From Lachnospiraceae bacterium (GTDB lineage: Bacteria; Bacillota; Clostridia; Lachnospirales; Lachnospiraceae): a stretch of 64,000 nucleotides of DNA. Position numbers and translations under genes: made by a program. This document shows, in pieces, positions 53,259 to 62,723 of the stretch. The notes beneath the pieces were generated by a model. That model saw only the letters and a program-made list of their open reading frames with translations. It made no database searches and was not told where the DNA came from. Every line of letters begins with the position of its first letter. Positions within the stretch are counted from its first letter, which is position 1. The stretch covers positions 62,001-126,000 of the forward strand of contig JABZIZ010000002.1 of assembly GCA_015258065.1 (NCBI GenBank). The letters run 5' to 3'.

Positions 53259-54809
53259 TTAGAATTTGAAGTACAAAAAGGTGCTGACTCCCGTCAGGGA
53301 GCAGAGGCTGTACACGAAGAGGACTCCTACCCCCAGGGCAAAAGGAAGGGACCTCCATTTGGCTTCCTGTAAGGAACTTACCGTCTCGTAGGCGTCTTTT
53401 TTTGCCAGAATCAGGCAGAACGCCACGATCATCAGGAGAAAGAAGGTGGCTAAATAGACGAGATTCTGCCCACTCTGCGGTAGAAGTCTGACTGCAATCT
53501 GTTTGAACAGATAATTTTCCGGAAAATCCAGGGTCTGCACCATTCGAAGAAAGAAACCGGGAAAGGTGATTCGGAAAAGAGAGGAAAACAGCTGTCCCAC
53601 CTGTGTCAGATTCTCCGCCCGGAAGAAGATCAGGGTCAGGAGAAAGAGGAGGAAGGTTTGAATCCTTCCCGCCATACCTGCGACCCCTGCTCTTTTCCGC
53701 GCTCCTTCTACTGTTTCCTGTGCCCCTCCTGCCGCTTCTTTCTTTTGATTCCTGCGTCTTTTTTCCATCCCGTGGGAGAGCACGACGAAGATGCCGTTGA
53801 TGCCTCCCCAGAGCAAAAAACAGAGGGAAGAGCCATGCCAGACGGCACTCACTAAGAAGACGGCCAGGATATTCAAGGCGGTGCGCAACTCTCCCCTTCT
53901 GCTGCCTCCTAGCGGTATATAGACGTATCGGGTAAAAAAGCGCATGAGCGTCATGTGCCAGCGTTTCCAGAAATCGCGGATATTTTCTGCCTGAAAGGGT
54001 CTGGAAAAATTGATCGGTATCTGAATCCCCAGCATCATCGAGACGCCAAGCGCCATATCCGTATATCCGGAGAAATCGAAATACAACTGGAAAGCATAGG
54101 AGATCAGCACGGCAAGCGTCGTAAGCAGATCCAAATAGGGGGCGGAAGAAAATCCGAAATTCACGGCAGGTGCAAAGTGATCGGCCAGCAGCATTTTTTT
54201 GGCAAATCCGAAGGTGAAGAGCACAAATCCTCCGGCGATATCCGGCTTCACCCGCCCGCCTTCATTCCGGTATAGTGCCCCGAACTGCGGCAACATCTCA
54301 TTAGAAAGCGTGAGTGGTCCCTGAATCAGCGTCGGGAAATAGATCACGAAAGCAAGATACGGCAAAAAGGGTGGGTGATTCTCCTTCTCCTGATAGCGGT
54401 CGATCAGGAAGGCAAGTTGCCTGAGCGTGAAATAACTGAGACCGGCCGGGAGCAGGATGGTTGCAAACAGATCCTGCCGCCCCGCAAGCTTCTCTCCCAC
54501 CTCCGGCAGATATTTACAAACTCCCAAACTCCCTAAAAGAAGGAGATCTGCACTTAGTCGCAGAAAACGGCGTCTTTTTTTCTCCGCAAAAAAAGACGTA
54601 TCATACAGTCTGCTGCAACCGTATACCAGCAGCACCTGCACGGCCAAAAAGACGGCATAGACCACTGCATAGGCGGCATAAAACCAGAAGGACATCAAAA
54701 TAAGGAAGGCAAGAGCCGCCTTCCCCCTTTCCTTCTTGAGAAGCAGAAAATAGCCGCAATTCAGCAACGGCAAAAAAACAAGAATAAAAAAGTAGGAGTT
54801 AAAAAGCAT
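53259..54809 (-). CDS. MBOAT-family O-acyltransferase (AlgI/DltB-like)
   Basis: A 516-residue polytopic protein with about ten membrane segments. The MBOAT core includes PINFSRPFQAENIRDFWKRWH and SAVWHGSSLCFLLWGG, where the His of WHG is the conserved active-site residue. With the partner gene immediately downstream, it likely moves acetyl or acyl groups to an external acceptor. It is the first gene of the pair. Confidence 0.92.
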   Translation of the reverse strand: MLFNSYFFILVFLPLLNCGYFLLLKKERGKAALAFLILMSFWFYAAYAVVYAVFLAVQVLLVYGCSRLYDTSFFAEKKRRRFLRLSADLLLLGSLGVCKYLPEVGEKLAGRQDLFATILLPAGLSYFTLRQLAFLIDRYQEKENHPPFLPYLAFVIYFPTLIQGPLTLSNEMLPQFGALYRNEGGRVKPDIAGGFVLFTFGFAKKMLLADHFAPAVNFGFSSAPYLDLLTTLAVLISYAFQLYFDFSGYTDMALGVSMMLGIQIPINFSRPFQAENIRDFWKRWHMTLMRFFTRYVYIPLGGSRRGELRTALNILAVFLVSAVWHGSSLCFLLWGGINGIFVVLSHGMEKRRRNQKKEAAGGAQETVEGARKRAGVAGMAGRIQTFLLFLLTLIFFRAENLTQVGQLFSSLFRITFPGFFLRMVQTLDFPENYLFKQIAVRLLPQSGQNLVYLATFFLLMIVAFCLILAKKDAYETVSSLQEAKWRSLPFALGVGVLFVYSLCSLTGVSTFLYFKF

Positions 54810-55020
54810 ACCTCATTCTATCACGGGTGCGATCGGCGCACCAGATCCATACTCTTCCTTTGCGGGAATGGATTTCCCTAGTATAATCGTAGAAGATTCG
54901 TGTCAAGAGAATCTACCTTTGATACCGGTTGACCTGCAGATGAATTTTTGAAACTGATTTACCCGCAGATGAATATTTGGTCTTTTACCTGCCGGTCGCA
55001 TGAGGAAGGAGCCTTCTTTC

Positions 55021-55869
55021 ATGAGCTACTCCAACGCGCTTTTTTCCGAAAAAGATATTCTATACCGGGACGCTTCCGTCCTGGTTGTACATAAGGCACC
55101 CGGGCTGGCTACACAAACCGCTTCTCCCGCAAGGCCCGACCTGACCACCCATCTGCTGCGTTTTTTGGCAAGAAGGAACCAAACCAGGAATCCCTATCTT
55201 GCCCCCATTACCCGCCTGGATCAGCCGGTGGAGGGACTGGTCCTCTATGCCGCCAACAAACAAGCGGCCTCCTTCTACTCCTCTCTGGTGCGCAGCCCTC
55301 AAGTAGTGCCGGATAAAGAAGGCTGCATCGTTCGCGCATCCGATGCGGCATCCGGCGGCGAAGATCACGTGATGCGTAACTCCGGAAAGGTTCTGGACGG
55401 GGAAGCCCGCAAGCTTCGCACATCCGGTACGAGAACAGGTGGCAGAATGACAAAGCGCTATCGCGCCTGGGTATGGGGAGCCTTTACAGCTTCGTCCGGT
55501 AGCCTCCATGATTTTCTAAGGAAGGATCCGCAAGCCTCTCGTGCAAATATTGTTTCGGAGGGAGCGGATGGCGCCAAGGAGGCTCTTCTGAAATACACCG
55601 TCCTCCGCGAAGATGTCGCTTTTAATGAGCCGATTTCTCTAGTAGAGGTGGAGCTGCTTACCGGTCGCTTTCACCAGATTCGTGCGCAGTTTGCCAATGC
55701 ACATCACCCCCTCCTGGGAGATCTGAAATATGGCACAGACGCCTCCTTGTCGCTATCGCAACGACTTTCGATCCCCTATGTCAGGCTCTGCTGTACCTTT
55801 CTCTCCTTTCCCGATCCAGATCATCACCGTTCCATTACCGTAGAGAAGATCCCTGAAATCTACACTTGA
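55021..55869 (+). CDS. RluA-family pseudouridine synthase with an extra loop
   Basis: A 282-residue RNA pseudouridine synthase. The catalytic aspartate is in ITRLDQPVEGLVL near residue 66, and KRYRAWVWG and VELLTGRFHQIRAQ are conserved family segments. Between the catalytic motif and KRYRAW lies an unusually long insertion (about residues 93-145), rich in Gly/Ser/Arg. The start at 55021 follows AAGGAG. No S4 domain is seen, which fits RluA-type enzymes that modify rRNA or tRNA. Confidence 0.9.
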   Translation: MSYSNALFSEKDILYRDASVLVVHKAPGLATQTASPARPDLTTHLLRFLARRNQTRNPYLAPITRLDQPVEGLVLYAANKQAASFYSSLVRSPQVVPDKEGCIVRASDAASGGEDHVMRNSGKVLDGEARKLRTSGTRTGGRMTKRYRAWVWGAFTASSGSLHDFLRKDPQASRANIVSEGADGAKEALLKYTVLREDVAFNEPISLVEVELLTGRFHQIRAQFANAHHPLLGDLKYGTDASLSLSQRLSIPYVRLCCTFLSFPDPDHHRSITVEKIPEIYT

Positions 55870-55934
55870 TTCCCGCCCCGGTTGAGAAGAAAAGAAGTCT
55901 GGACTTCCTCTTTCCCGCAAAGCGACAAAGCCTA

Positions 55935-55963
55935 GTGACAGGTAGCAGCTTCAATGATATATT
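55935..55963 (+). promoter_or_regulatory. Promoter of glyA
   Basis: GTGACA (55935-55940) and TATATT (55958-55963) lie 17 bases apart. Transcription would start near 55970 and leave a 150-base leader before glyA. The leader contains several short hairpins but no riboswitch I can identify. Confidence 0.7.
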
Positions 55964-56119
55964 CTGATGTAAGTATCGAGATTCGAATTGCATCCTACTT
56001 CGAAAGTGGCACAGTGGGCAGTGGACAAGCCCCCTTCTGAAAAAAAGATCTAAGGACCTGGCTTGAACAAAAATGTTTTTGGAGAAAAGCACTTTAAAGT
56101 AGACAAGGAGGGCGCAGAC

Positions 56120-57376
56120 ATGTATTCGATTGAAAACATCAGGGGCACAGACCCGGAAATTGCAGAAGCGATTGAAAAGGAGATTGGGAGGCAGAACGAC
56201 CATATCGAGCTGATTGCCTCTGAAAACTGGGTCAGCAAGGCAGTGATGGCGGCGATGGGAAGCCCGCTAACGAACAAGTATGCGGAGGGATTGCCGGGAA
56301 AACGGTATTACGGCGGATGTGAGGATGTCGATCTTGTGGAAAATCTGGCGATTTCCCGCGCAAAGGAACTGTTTCACTGCGATTACGCAAATGTACAACC
56401 GCATTCCGGGGCACAGGCCAACATGGCGGTACAGCTTGCCGTCCTCAAGCCGGGAGACACCATCCTCGGCATGAATTTAAGTCAGGGGGGCCATCTGACG
56501 CATGGAAGTCCGGTGAATTTTTCCGGGACTTATTTTCGGGTGCTTGCCTATGGTGTGGATGAAAACGGCTTCCTGGATTACGAGGAAGTCAAACGTCTGG
56601 CGATCGAACACCAGCCGAAGATGATTATCTGTGGTGCTTCCGCTTATGGAAGAGTCATTGATTTCAAAAAATTCCGTGAGGCGGCGGATGCATGCGAGGC
56701 AGTTTTAATGGTGGACATTGCGCACATTGCCGGACTGGTTGCTACGGGAGAGCATCCCAGCCCGTTTCCGTACGCGGACGTGGTGACGACGACCACGCAT
56801 AAAACACTGCGTGGCCCCAGAGGAGGGCTGATTCTCTGGAATGAAAAAGCGGAGCATTATCACTTTAATAAGGCGGTATTTCCGGGCATTCAGGGAGGGC
56901 CGCTGGAGCATGTGATTGCAGCGAAAGCGGTCTGTTTCAAGGAGGCGTTGCAGCCAGCTTTTAAATCATACTGCCAACAGGTGAAGAAAAATGCGCGTGC
57001 TCTCTGTGAGGGCCTGCTGCGTCGCGGGGTAGATATTGTTTCCGGGGGAACAGAAAATCATCTTATGCTGATCGATTTGACCGGCTTTGACCTGACCGGC
57101 AAGGAAGTCGAGAAGTGGCTGGATGAAGCACATATTACGGTGAATAAAAATACGATTCCGAACGAGACCAGATCTCCCTTTGTCACCAGCGGGATCCGTC
57201 TCGGCACACCTGCCGTTACCACCCGCGGAATGAAGGAAGACGATATGGACCGCATCGCGGAAGCCATTGCCGCGGTGATTCGGAACAAAGAAGCCGGTAT
57301 TGCAGAGGCGACACAAATCGTTGCACAACTGACCGCACGCTACCCTCTGGATACCTGCTCTGTTACTTCCATCTGA
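56120..57376 (+). CDS. glyA: Serine hydroxymethyltransferase
   Basis: A 418-residue PLP enzyme that interconverts serine and glycine and loads one-carbon units on THF. It has ELIASENWVSKAVM, TNKYAEGLPGKRYYGG and the PLP lysine in TTTTHKTLRGPRGG. The C-terminal TSGIRLGTPAVTTRGM matches the family. The start at 56120 follows AAGGAGG. It contributes to the same one-carbon pool as Fhs. Confidence 0.98.
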   Translation: MYSIENIRGTDPEIAEAIEKEIGRQNDHIELIASENWVSKAVMAAMGSPLTNKYAEGLPGKRYYGGCEDVDLVENLAISRAKELFHCDYANVQPHSGAQANMAVQLAVLKPGDTILGMNLSQGGHLTHGSPVNFSGTYFRVLAYGVDENGFLDYEEVKRLAIEHQPKMIICGASAYGRVIDFKKFREAADACEAVLMVDIAHIAGLVATGEHPSPFPYADVVTTTTHKTLRGPRGGLILWNEKAEHYHFNKAVFPGIQGGPLEHVIAAKAVCFKEALQPAFKSYCQQVKKNARALCEGLLRRGVDIVSGGTENHLMLIDLTGFDLTGKEVEKWLDEAHITVNKNTIPNETRSPFVTSGIRLGTPAVTTRGMKEDDMDRIAEAIAAVIRNKEAGIAEATQIVAQLTARYPLDTCSVTSI

Positions 57377-57406
57377 TTTTTTGTAACCGTGGGGAAAGCG
57401 AGGAGA

Positions 57407-58378
57407 ATGATGCGCAAAACAAGAATGCCTTGGAGCGGGCTGGACCAAATTCCAAACGGACATACGAGCGGCAGGGTGATCGAAGGCTGCCTTCTCTTAG
57501 AAGGAGGCGCCTGGAGGGGCATGTATACACAGGGCGTTTTAGATGCCCTGATGGAAAGTGATCTTTCTTTTCGCACCACCATTGGAGTCAGTGCGGGGGC
57601 TTTGAGTGCGGTGGGATACCTTTCCGGTCAGATCGGATGGTCGGCAAGAATCAATCTGACCTACCGCCACGACCCGAATTATTACGGCAGGGCGGCTCTT
57701 CATGACAACCACGGGGTAACCGGCTTCGATTATCTGTTGAATCACCTGATGTCCCGGTATCCGCTTGACGAGCAGACTTTTTACAAAAGAAACAGAGAAC
57801 TCATTGTTCTTGCGACCAACCTGAACACCGGACGAGCCCGCTGTTTTTACAAGAACCGTTATACCTCTTTTTACAAAAAAAGAGGGCTTAGTCAAAGAGA
57901 CTTTGCCCTCCGTAACGATCACGGGATCTTCAAGGCCATTCAGGCCTCCGCCACGGTTCCCTACGTTTCCAGACCGGTGATGATTGCGCATGAACCGTAT
58001 CTGGACGGCGGGTGCGCTGTGAAAATTCCCTACGCCTATGCTCGTTCCCATTTTCCCGGAAAAACTGTTGTGGTCCGTACGCAGGATCTTTCCTATCGCA
58101 GAAAGCCCAAAAAGTTTCGTGAAATCGACCATCTGCTCTATGATCGCTACCCTGCTTTCCTGAATACCCTTGCCAAATCACACGATTTATACAACCAGAC
58201 GATTGAGAAGATGAACCGTGATGTAGTCTACGGGGAAACCTTTGTCCTCGCCCCGAACACTCCTGTCACAATCAGTCGATTTGAGGGCAATATGGAGAAA
58301 CTGGGAGATCTTTATTTACGAGGCTATCAAGAAACCAAAGAAAAGATTCCCGCCCTGCTTGCTTATCTGCGGGCTTAG
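57407..58378 (+). CDS. Patatin-like phospholipase
   Basis: A 323-residue patatin-fold hydrolase. The oxyanion loop is GGAWRGMYTQG, the nucleophile Ser is in GVSAG, and the catalytic Asp in YLDGGCAVKIP, giving the expected Ser/Asp dyad. No signal peptide. It starts about 30 bases after glyA and could be co-transcribed. The start may be ATG 57407 or the next codon; a GTG at 57389 is less likely. Confidence 0.9.
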   Translation: MMRKTRMPWSGLDQIPNGHTSGRVIEGCLLLEGGAWRGMYTQGVLDALMESDLSFRTTIGVSAGALSAVGYLSGQIGWSARINLTYRHDPNYYGRAALHDNHGVTGFDYLLNHLMSRYPLDEQTFYKRNRELIVLATNLNTGRARCFYKNRYTSFYKKRGLSQRDFALRNDHGIFKAIQASATVPYVSRPVMIAHEPYLDGGCAVKIPYAYARSHFPGKTVVVRTQDLSYRRKPKKFREIDHLLYDRYPAFLNTLAKSHDLYNQTIEKMNRDVVYGETFVLAPNTPVTISRFEGNMEKLGDLYLRGYQETKEKIPALLAYLRA

Positions 58379-58409
58379 TCTTTTCTGCCGGAGTTTTTGT
58401 CTTCCGCTC

Positions 58410-59057
58410 TTACGCCATCCCTTCCAGCGCATCTTCCCCATATCTGACGCGGATATAGGATTTGATCTCCTCTGCACACTTTTCAAAGCCCAAACGCCTG
58501 CTGTCCAGGCAGAGATCGTAGTATAGGGCATTGGACCACTCTTCTCCAGAATAATATTTGTAATAAACAGCCCGGTTTTTATTGGTTTTCAGGATGTACT
58601 TTTCCAGTTCTTTTCCCCTGCGGTATTGCTTGAGTGCCGCCTGTTCCATGAGGAAGTCCATCGGCGCATGCACAAAGACGCTGACCACGTTTTCATAATC
58701 ACGGAGTACAAAATTGGCGCATCTCCCGATGATGATACAGGACTGTGTTTTTGCCAGGTCTTTTAGGACATCCGCCTGTAAATTGAACAGATTGTCCCTG
58801 GAGGCGTAGTGCGGACTCTCCGGTCCCACAGTCTCTCCTTTATAGACGCCGCCTTTTCCCAGTCTTAGTGCAGCTCCTTCCAGCGTTTCATCCGCATCGA
58901 TGAACAGCCCTTCATTGATACCGCTCTTCTCCGCCGCCATGCCGGAGAGCTCCTTATCATACCACGGAATCCCCAGCTGCTTGGAGAGCAAAATCCCGAT
59001 GCTCCTTCCTCCGCTGCCGTACTGGCGTTCAATTGCAATGACAAGATTTTTTTTCAT
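58410..59057 (-). CDS. Cytidylate-kinase-like protein
   Basis: A 215-residue protein of the Cytidylate_kin2/AAA_26 family, with a P-loop-like YGSGGRSIG near the start in place of a classical Walker A. It has IIIGRCANFVLRD and the C-terminal helix typical of this group. True CMP kinase activity is not assured, since many clostridia carry a separate cmk. Confidence 0.85.
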   Translation of the reverse strand: MKKNLVIAIERQYGSGGRSIGILLSKQLGIPWYDKELSGMAAEKSGINEGLFIDADETLEGAALRLGKGGVYKGETVGPESPHYASRDNLFNLQADVLKDLAKTQSCIIIGRCANFVLRDYENVVSVFVHAPMDFLMEQAALKQYRRGKELEKYILKTNKNRAVYYKYYSGEEWSNALYYDLCLDSRRLGFEKCAEEIKSYIRVRYGEDALEGMA

Positions 59058-59119
59058 AGCTTACTCCCTGCCGATCTTCTATGCTTCCGGCGAAAGATCC
59101 GATCATCTTATCCTAAGTT

Positions 59120-59836
59120 CTATTCACCCAGATATGCTTTCTTGATCCGCGGATCCGTCAGAAGGTCTTTCGCCTGTCCTTCCATACGGATTTCCCCCGT
59201 TTCCAGTACATAGGCGCGGTTTGCAATGCGAAGCGCCTTGTTTGCATTCTGCTCCACCAACAGGATGGTCACTCCCTCTTCATGCAGCTTGACGATCATG
59301 TCAAAAATTTCATTCACAAAAATCGGAGAAAGTCCCATCGAAGGCTCATCCATCAGGATCAACTTCGGCTTTGACATCAGTGCCCTTCCCATGGCAAGCA
59401 TCTGCTGTTCGCCTCCCGAGAGGGTTCCCGCTCTCTGATTTTTTCTCTCTGCCAACCTCGGAAAGCGTTCGTAGATCATCTGGATGGTCTGCTCGATTTC
59501 CCCCTTGTCGCTTCTGGTATAAGCGCCCATCTTCAGATTCTGATAAACCGTCATTTCTGCAAAGACTCTTCGGCCTTCCGGTACATGCGCCATCCCTGCC
59601 CGCACCAGTTCGTGACCCGGGACATGATTTTTGATGAGATCCCTTCCTCCAAAGACAATGCTGCCGCTCTTTGGATGAAGCAGCCCTGAAACCGTATGAA
59701 GCACCGTCGTCTTGCCCGCGCCGTTTGCCCCGATCAGCGCCACGATCTCTCCCTCTTCCACGTGAAAAGACAGATCTTTCAGGGCATGAATGACCCCATA
59801 ATACACGTTTAAATTTGATACTTCCAATATCGACAT
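59120..59836 (-). CDS. livF: Branched-chain amino acid ABC transporter ATPase LivF
   Basis: A 238-residue ABC ATPase with Walker A GANGAGKTT, signature LSGGEQQM and Walker B LILMDEPSMGLSP. This is the LivF type, always paired with LivG. The start at 59836 has a GGAGAG site. It is the last gene of the operon livK-livH-livM-livG-livF. Confidence 0.95.
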   Translation of the reverse strand: MSILEVSNLNVYYGVIHALKDLSFHVEEGEIVALIGANGAGKTTVLHTVSGLLHPKSGSIVFGGRDLIKNHVPGHELVRAGMAHVPEGRRVFAEMTVYQNLKMGAYTRSDKGEIEQTIQMIYERFPRLAERKNQRAGTLSGGEQQMLAMGRALMSKPKLILMDEPSMGLSPIFVNEIFDMIVKLHEEGVTILLVEQNANKALRIANRAYVLETGEIRMEGQAKDLLTDPRIKKAYLGE

Positions 59837-59851
59837 ATTTCTCTCCACGCT

Positions 59852-60610
59852 TCAGTGTCCCAGATAGGCCTGAATCACTTCCGGGTTGTTTAATACCGCC
59901 TTCGTCTCTCCCTGTGCCAGAACCCTTCCAAAATTCAGCACCGTCAGCTGTTCACAGATACCGGAAACCAGTTTCATATCGTGCTCAATCAAAAGAATGG
60001 TCAGGTCAAACTCCTTGCGGATAAAGGCAATGGTTTCCATGAGTTCCTTTGTTTCATTCGGATTCATGCCGGCCGCCGGTTCGTCCAGTAGAAGAAGTTT
60101 CGGCTTTGTCGCCATGGCGCGGGCAATCTCCAATTTACGCTGCTGCCCGTAGGGAAGTCCGGATGCCAGAATCTCCGCCTTGTCTTCCATGTGAAAGACT
60201 TTCAAAATGTCCTTCGCTCTTTCATCAATTTCTTTTTCCACACGATGATAGGGCGGCAGGTGCAGCAGATCCGATAGTACGGAATAATGAAACTGGTTGT
60301 GCAACCCTGCTTTCACATTGTCGATCACGGACAGACCCGTGAACAGGCGGATGTTTTGAAAGGTTCTGGCAATCCCCTCCCGGTTGATTTCCGCCGTTTT
60401 ACGGCCGGTAATTTCCTTTCCGTCCAGGAGGATTCTCCCCTCGTCCGGCTTGTATACACCGGTCAGCAGATTGAATACGGTCGTCTTCCCCGCTCCGTTT
60501 GGTCCGATCAGACCGTAAAGCATTCCTTTTTCGATATGCAGTTCGAAATCACTGACCGCACGGAGTCCCCCGAAGGAAATGCTTAAATGCTCCATATCTA
60601 ACAATGCCAT
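59852..60610 (-). CDS. livG: Branched-chain amino acid ABC transporter ATPase LivG
   Basis: A 252-residue ABC ATPase with Walker A GPNGAGKTT and Walker B LLLDEPAAGMNP. The signature is LPYGQQRKLEIARA, the common LivG form in place of LSGGQ. It starts directly after the livM stop. Confidence 0.95.
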   Translation of the reverse strand: MALLDMEHLSISFGGLRAVSDFELHIEKGMLYGLIGPNGAGKTTVFNLLTGVYKPDEGRILLDGKEITGRKTAEINREGIARTFQNIRLFTGLSVIDNVKAGLHNQFHYSVLSDLLHLPPYHRVEKEIDERAKDILKVFHMEDKAEILASGLPYGQQRKLEIARAMATKPKLLLLDEPAAGMNPNETKELMETIAFIRKEFDLTILLIEHDMKLVSGICEQLTVLNFGRVLAQGETKAVLNNPEVIQAYLGH

Positions 60611-61666
60611 TTATGCCACCTCCTTCTTTTTCTTGAATTTTGCAAGCAGGCTCTCTCTCATGGCAATGGCCGCGGGCGCCCAGTTTAAAAGCATCATCGC
60701 AATCAAAACAATCGCATAAATCAGCATACGAAGCTTATCCATTCCACGCAACACTTCCGGTAACAGGTAAAGTACAGCGGTGGCAATGACGCTTCCGCGG
60801 ATATTGCCGATTCCGCCCAAAACGACATAGACCAGAATCAGGATGGATACGTTATATCCGAAACTCTGGGAATTCGCCATCATACTGGAGAGGTTATGTG
60901 AATACAGAACACCTCCCGCACCCGCAATCGCTGCCGAAATGGTGAACGCCAGCATTTTGTATTTGGTGACGGAAATTCCGGTTGCCTCGGCTGCAATCCG
61001 GTTGTCCCTGATCGCCATAATGGCTCTTCCGTCTCTGGAATGAATCAGATTCTGCGTAATCACCAGCACCAGAAAAAGGACAATCATGGCAACGGTGAAG
61101 TTGGAGTCCATAGGCGTTCCGGATACCCCGTTTGCACCGTTGATCAGCACCTTGCCGTCCGGATCCAGCTGAAAGCTTTCCATGCTCATCGAAAGGTGGA
61201 CCCCCCTGCTGTCGTATCCCAGATAAAAAGCATTGAGGACATTTTTGATGATCTCACCAAAAGCCAGCGTCACAATGGCGAGGTAATCTCCCTTCAGCCT
61301 CAACACCGGTATGCCGATCAGAAATCCGAAGAGGGCGGACACACTGATTCCGACCACAAACGCAAGGAAGAAACGAAGTCCACCTGCCATCTTGTCTTCC
61401 GTACAGATGGAAAAGACGGCAGAGGAAAAGGCGCCGATACACATGAAACCTGCGTGTCCGATGGACAATTCTCCCAGGATTCCCACGCAGAGATTCAGCC
61501 CGACGGCAACAATTGCATAATATACGATCGGAACCAAAAGATTCTGCATGCTTCTCGACAGTGTTCTGGTCTGGATCAAAATTTCCACGAGGATGTAGGC
61601 AAAAATCACGATTCCATAGGTGAACATTTGATCTTTTGTGGCTTTATTCATCTTTTTCATTTTCAT
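60611..61666 (-). CDS. livM: Branched-chain amino acid ABC transporter permease LivM
   Basis: A 351-residue permease with about nine to ten transmembrane helices. The family loops LSIGHAGFMCIGA and LRLKGDYLAIVTLAFGEI are intact. It has the longer N-terminus typical of LivM versus LivH. Start ATG 61666 lies directly after the livH stop. Confidence 0.95.
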   Translation of the reverse strand: MKMKKMNKATKDQMFTYGIVIFAYILVEILIQTRTLSRSMQNLLVPIVYYAIVAVGLNLCVGILGELSIGHAGFMCIGAFSSAVFSICTEDKMAGGLRFFLAFVVGISVSALFGFLIGIPVLRLKGDYLAIVTLAFGEIIKNVLNAFYLGYDSRGVHLSMSMESFQLDPDGKVLINGANGVSGTPMDSNFTVAMIVLFLVLVITQNLIHSRDGRAIMAIRDNRIAAEATGISVTKYKMLAFTISAAIAGAGGVLYSHNLSSMMANSQSFGYNVSILILVYVVLGGIGNIRGSVIATAVLYLLPEVLRGMDKLRMLIYAIVLIAMMLLNWAPAAIAMRESLLAKFKKKKEVA

Positions 61667-61669
61667 CAA

Positions 61670-62554
61670 TCACACTTTTTCCTGAATCTGTTTTCCGAGA
61701 ATTCCGGTCGGTTTGAGCAACAACATCACAATCAGAATACCGAACACGATGGCATCCGCGAGCTGAGAGGAAATGTACGTCCTGGCCAAAATCTCGACGA
61801 CTCCCAAAACCAGCCCTCCGATCATGGCTCCGGGGATCGAACCGATTCCCCCGAGAACCGCCGCTACGAAGGCTTTGATGCCGGGCATTGCCCCAGTATA
61901 AGGAGATAGCGAAGGATAGGCGCTGCACATCAAAACGCCTGCAATGGCCGCCAGGGCTGAACCGATGGCAAAGGTCAGCGAGATCGTCCGATTTACACTG
62001 ATCCCCATCAGGGTCGCCGCCTCTCTGTCCTCCGACACTGCCAGCATGGCCTGCCCGTTCTTTGTGTGATTGATGAATAGCTGGAGAAGAAGCAGAATCA
62101 CGATGCTTGCCACAATGGACACAATGGTCACACCCTGAATCTTGAGCCTTCCTCCGGCAAGCGCAACCCCCTGCCAGGGAATCATATTGGTAAACGCTTT
62201 CGGATCGGATCCGAAGATCAACAGCGCAATGTTTTGCAACAGGTAGGACACGCCAATGGCCGTGATCAGAACTGCGAGGTTAGAGGCTGCATTTCGAAGC
62301 GGTCTGTAGGCAACCAGTTCAATCACGATTCCTGCCACGGTACAACAGACGACGGAAATCAAAACGCTGAGTAGCGGATTGACGCCATGCATGGTGGTCA
62401 GCACATAGACCACATAGCTGCCAACCATAATGATGTCGCCATGTGCAAAGTTCAACATTTTAGCTATTCCATAAACCATGGTATAGCCCAGCGCAATAAT
62501 CGCATAGATGCTTCCCAGCGATATGCCGCTGATGAGATAGTTCAGGAAATTCAT
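61670..62554 (-). CDS. livH: Branched-chain amino acid ABC transporter permease LivH
   Basis: A 294-residue permease with about eight transmembrane helices, beginning with the family signature LISGISLGSIYAIIALGYTMVYG and containing LNFAHGDIIMVG. It partners LivM in the membrane channel. Confidence 0.95.
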   Translation of the reverse strand: MNFLNYLISGISLGSIYAIIALGYTMVYGIAKMLNFAHGDIIMVGSYVVYVLTTMHGVNPLLSVLISVVCCTVAGIVIELVAYRPLRNAASNLAVLITAIGVSYLLQNIALLIFGSDPKAFTNMIPWQGVALAGGRLKIQGVTIVSIVASIVILLLLQLFINHTKNGQAMLAVSEDREAATLMGISVNRTISLTFAIGSALAAIAGVLMCSAYPSLSPYTGAMPGIKAFVAAVLGGIGSIPGAMIGGLVLGVVEILARTYISSQLADAIVFGILIVMLLLKPTGILGKQIQEKV

Positions 62555-62607
62555 TCTTCTTCCTTATCCTTTCATCTCTATCATTTTTCGTTCTTTTTCT
62601 ATGGGAA

Positions 62608-62687
62608 GCCCTCTCAAAAAGGGCGTATTTTTCTGATTCAGGATTCCGTTATACAAACCGAAGAGGGGTGCAGATCCGCATCCCTCT
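62608..62687. terminator. Hairpins in the livK-livH gap
   Basis: AGAGGGGTGC (62662-62671) and GCATCCCTCT (62678-62687) form a 10-bp stem with one G-U pair. GCCCT/AGGGC at 62608-62624 makes a smaller stem. These probably partly stop transcription after livK, so that more binding protein than permease is made. Confidence 0.65.
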
Positions 62688-62723
62688 CCAGATGTTCTTT
62701 CCATTACTTGGATTCCGTCTCGC

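Noticed and set aside
55870..56119. Possible riboswitch (ZTP, THF or glycine type) upstream of glyA
   Set aside because: None of the conserved sequence motifs of these riboswitches could be found by eye.
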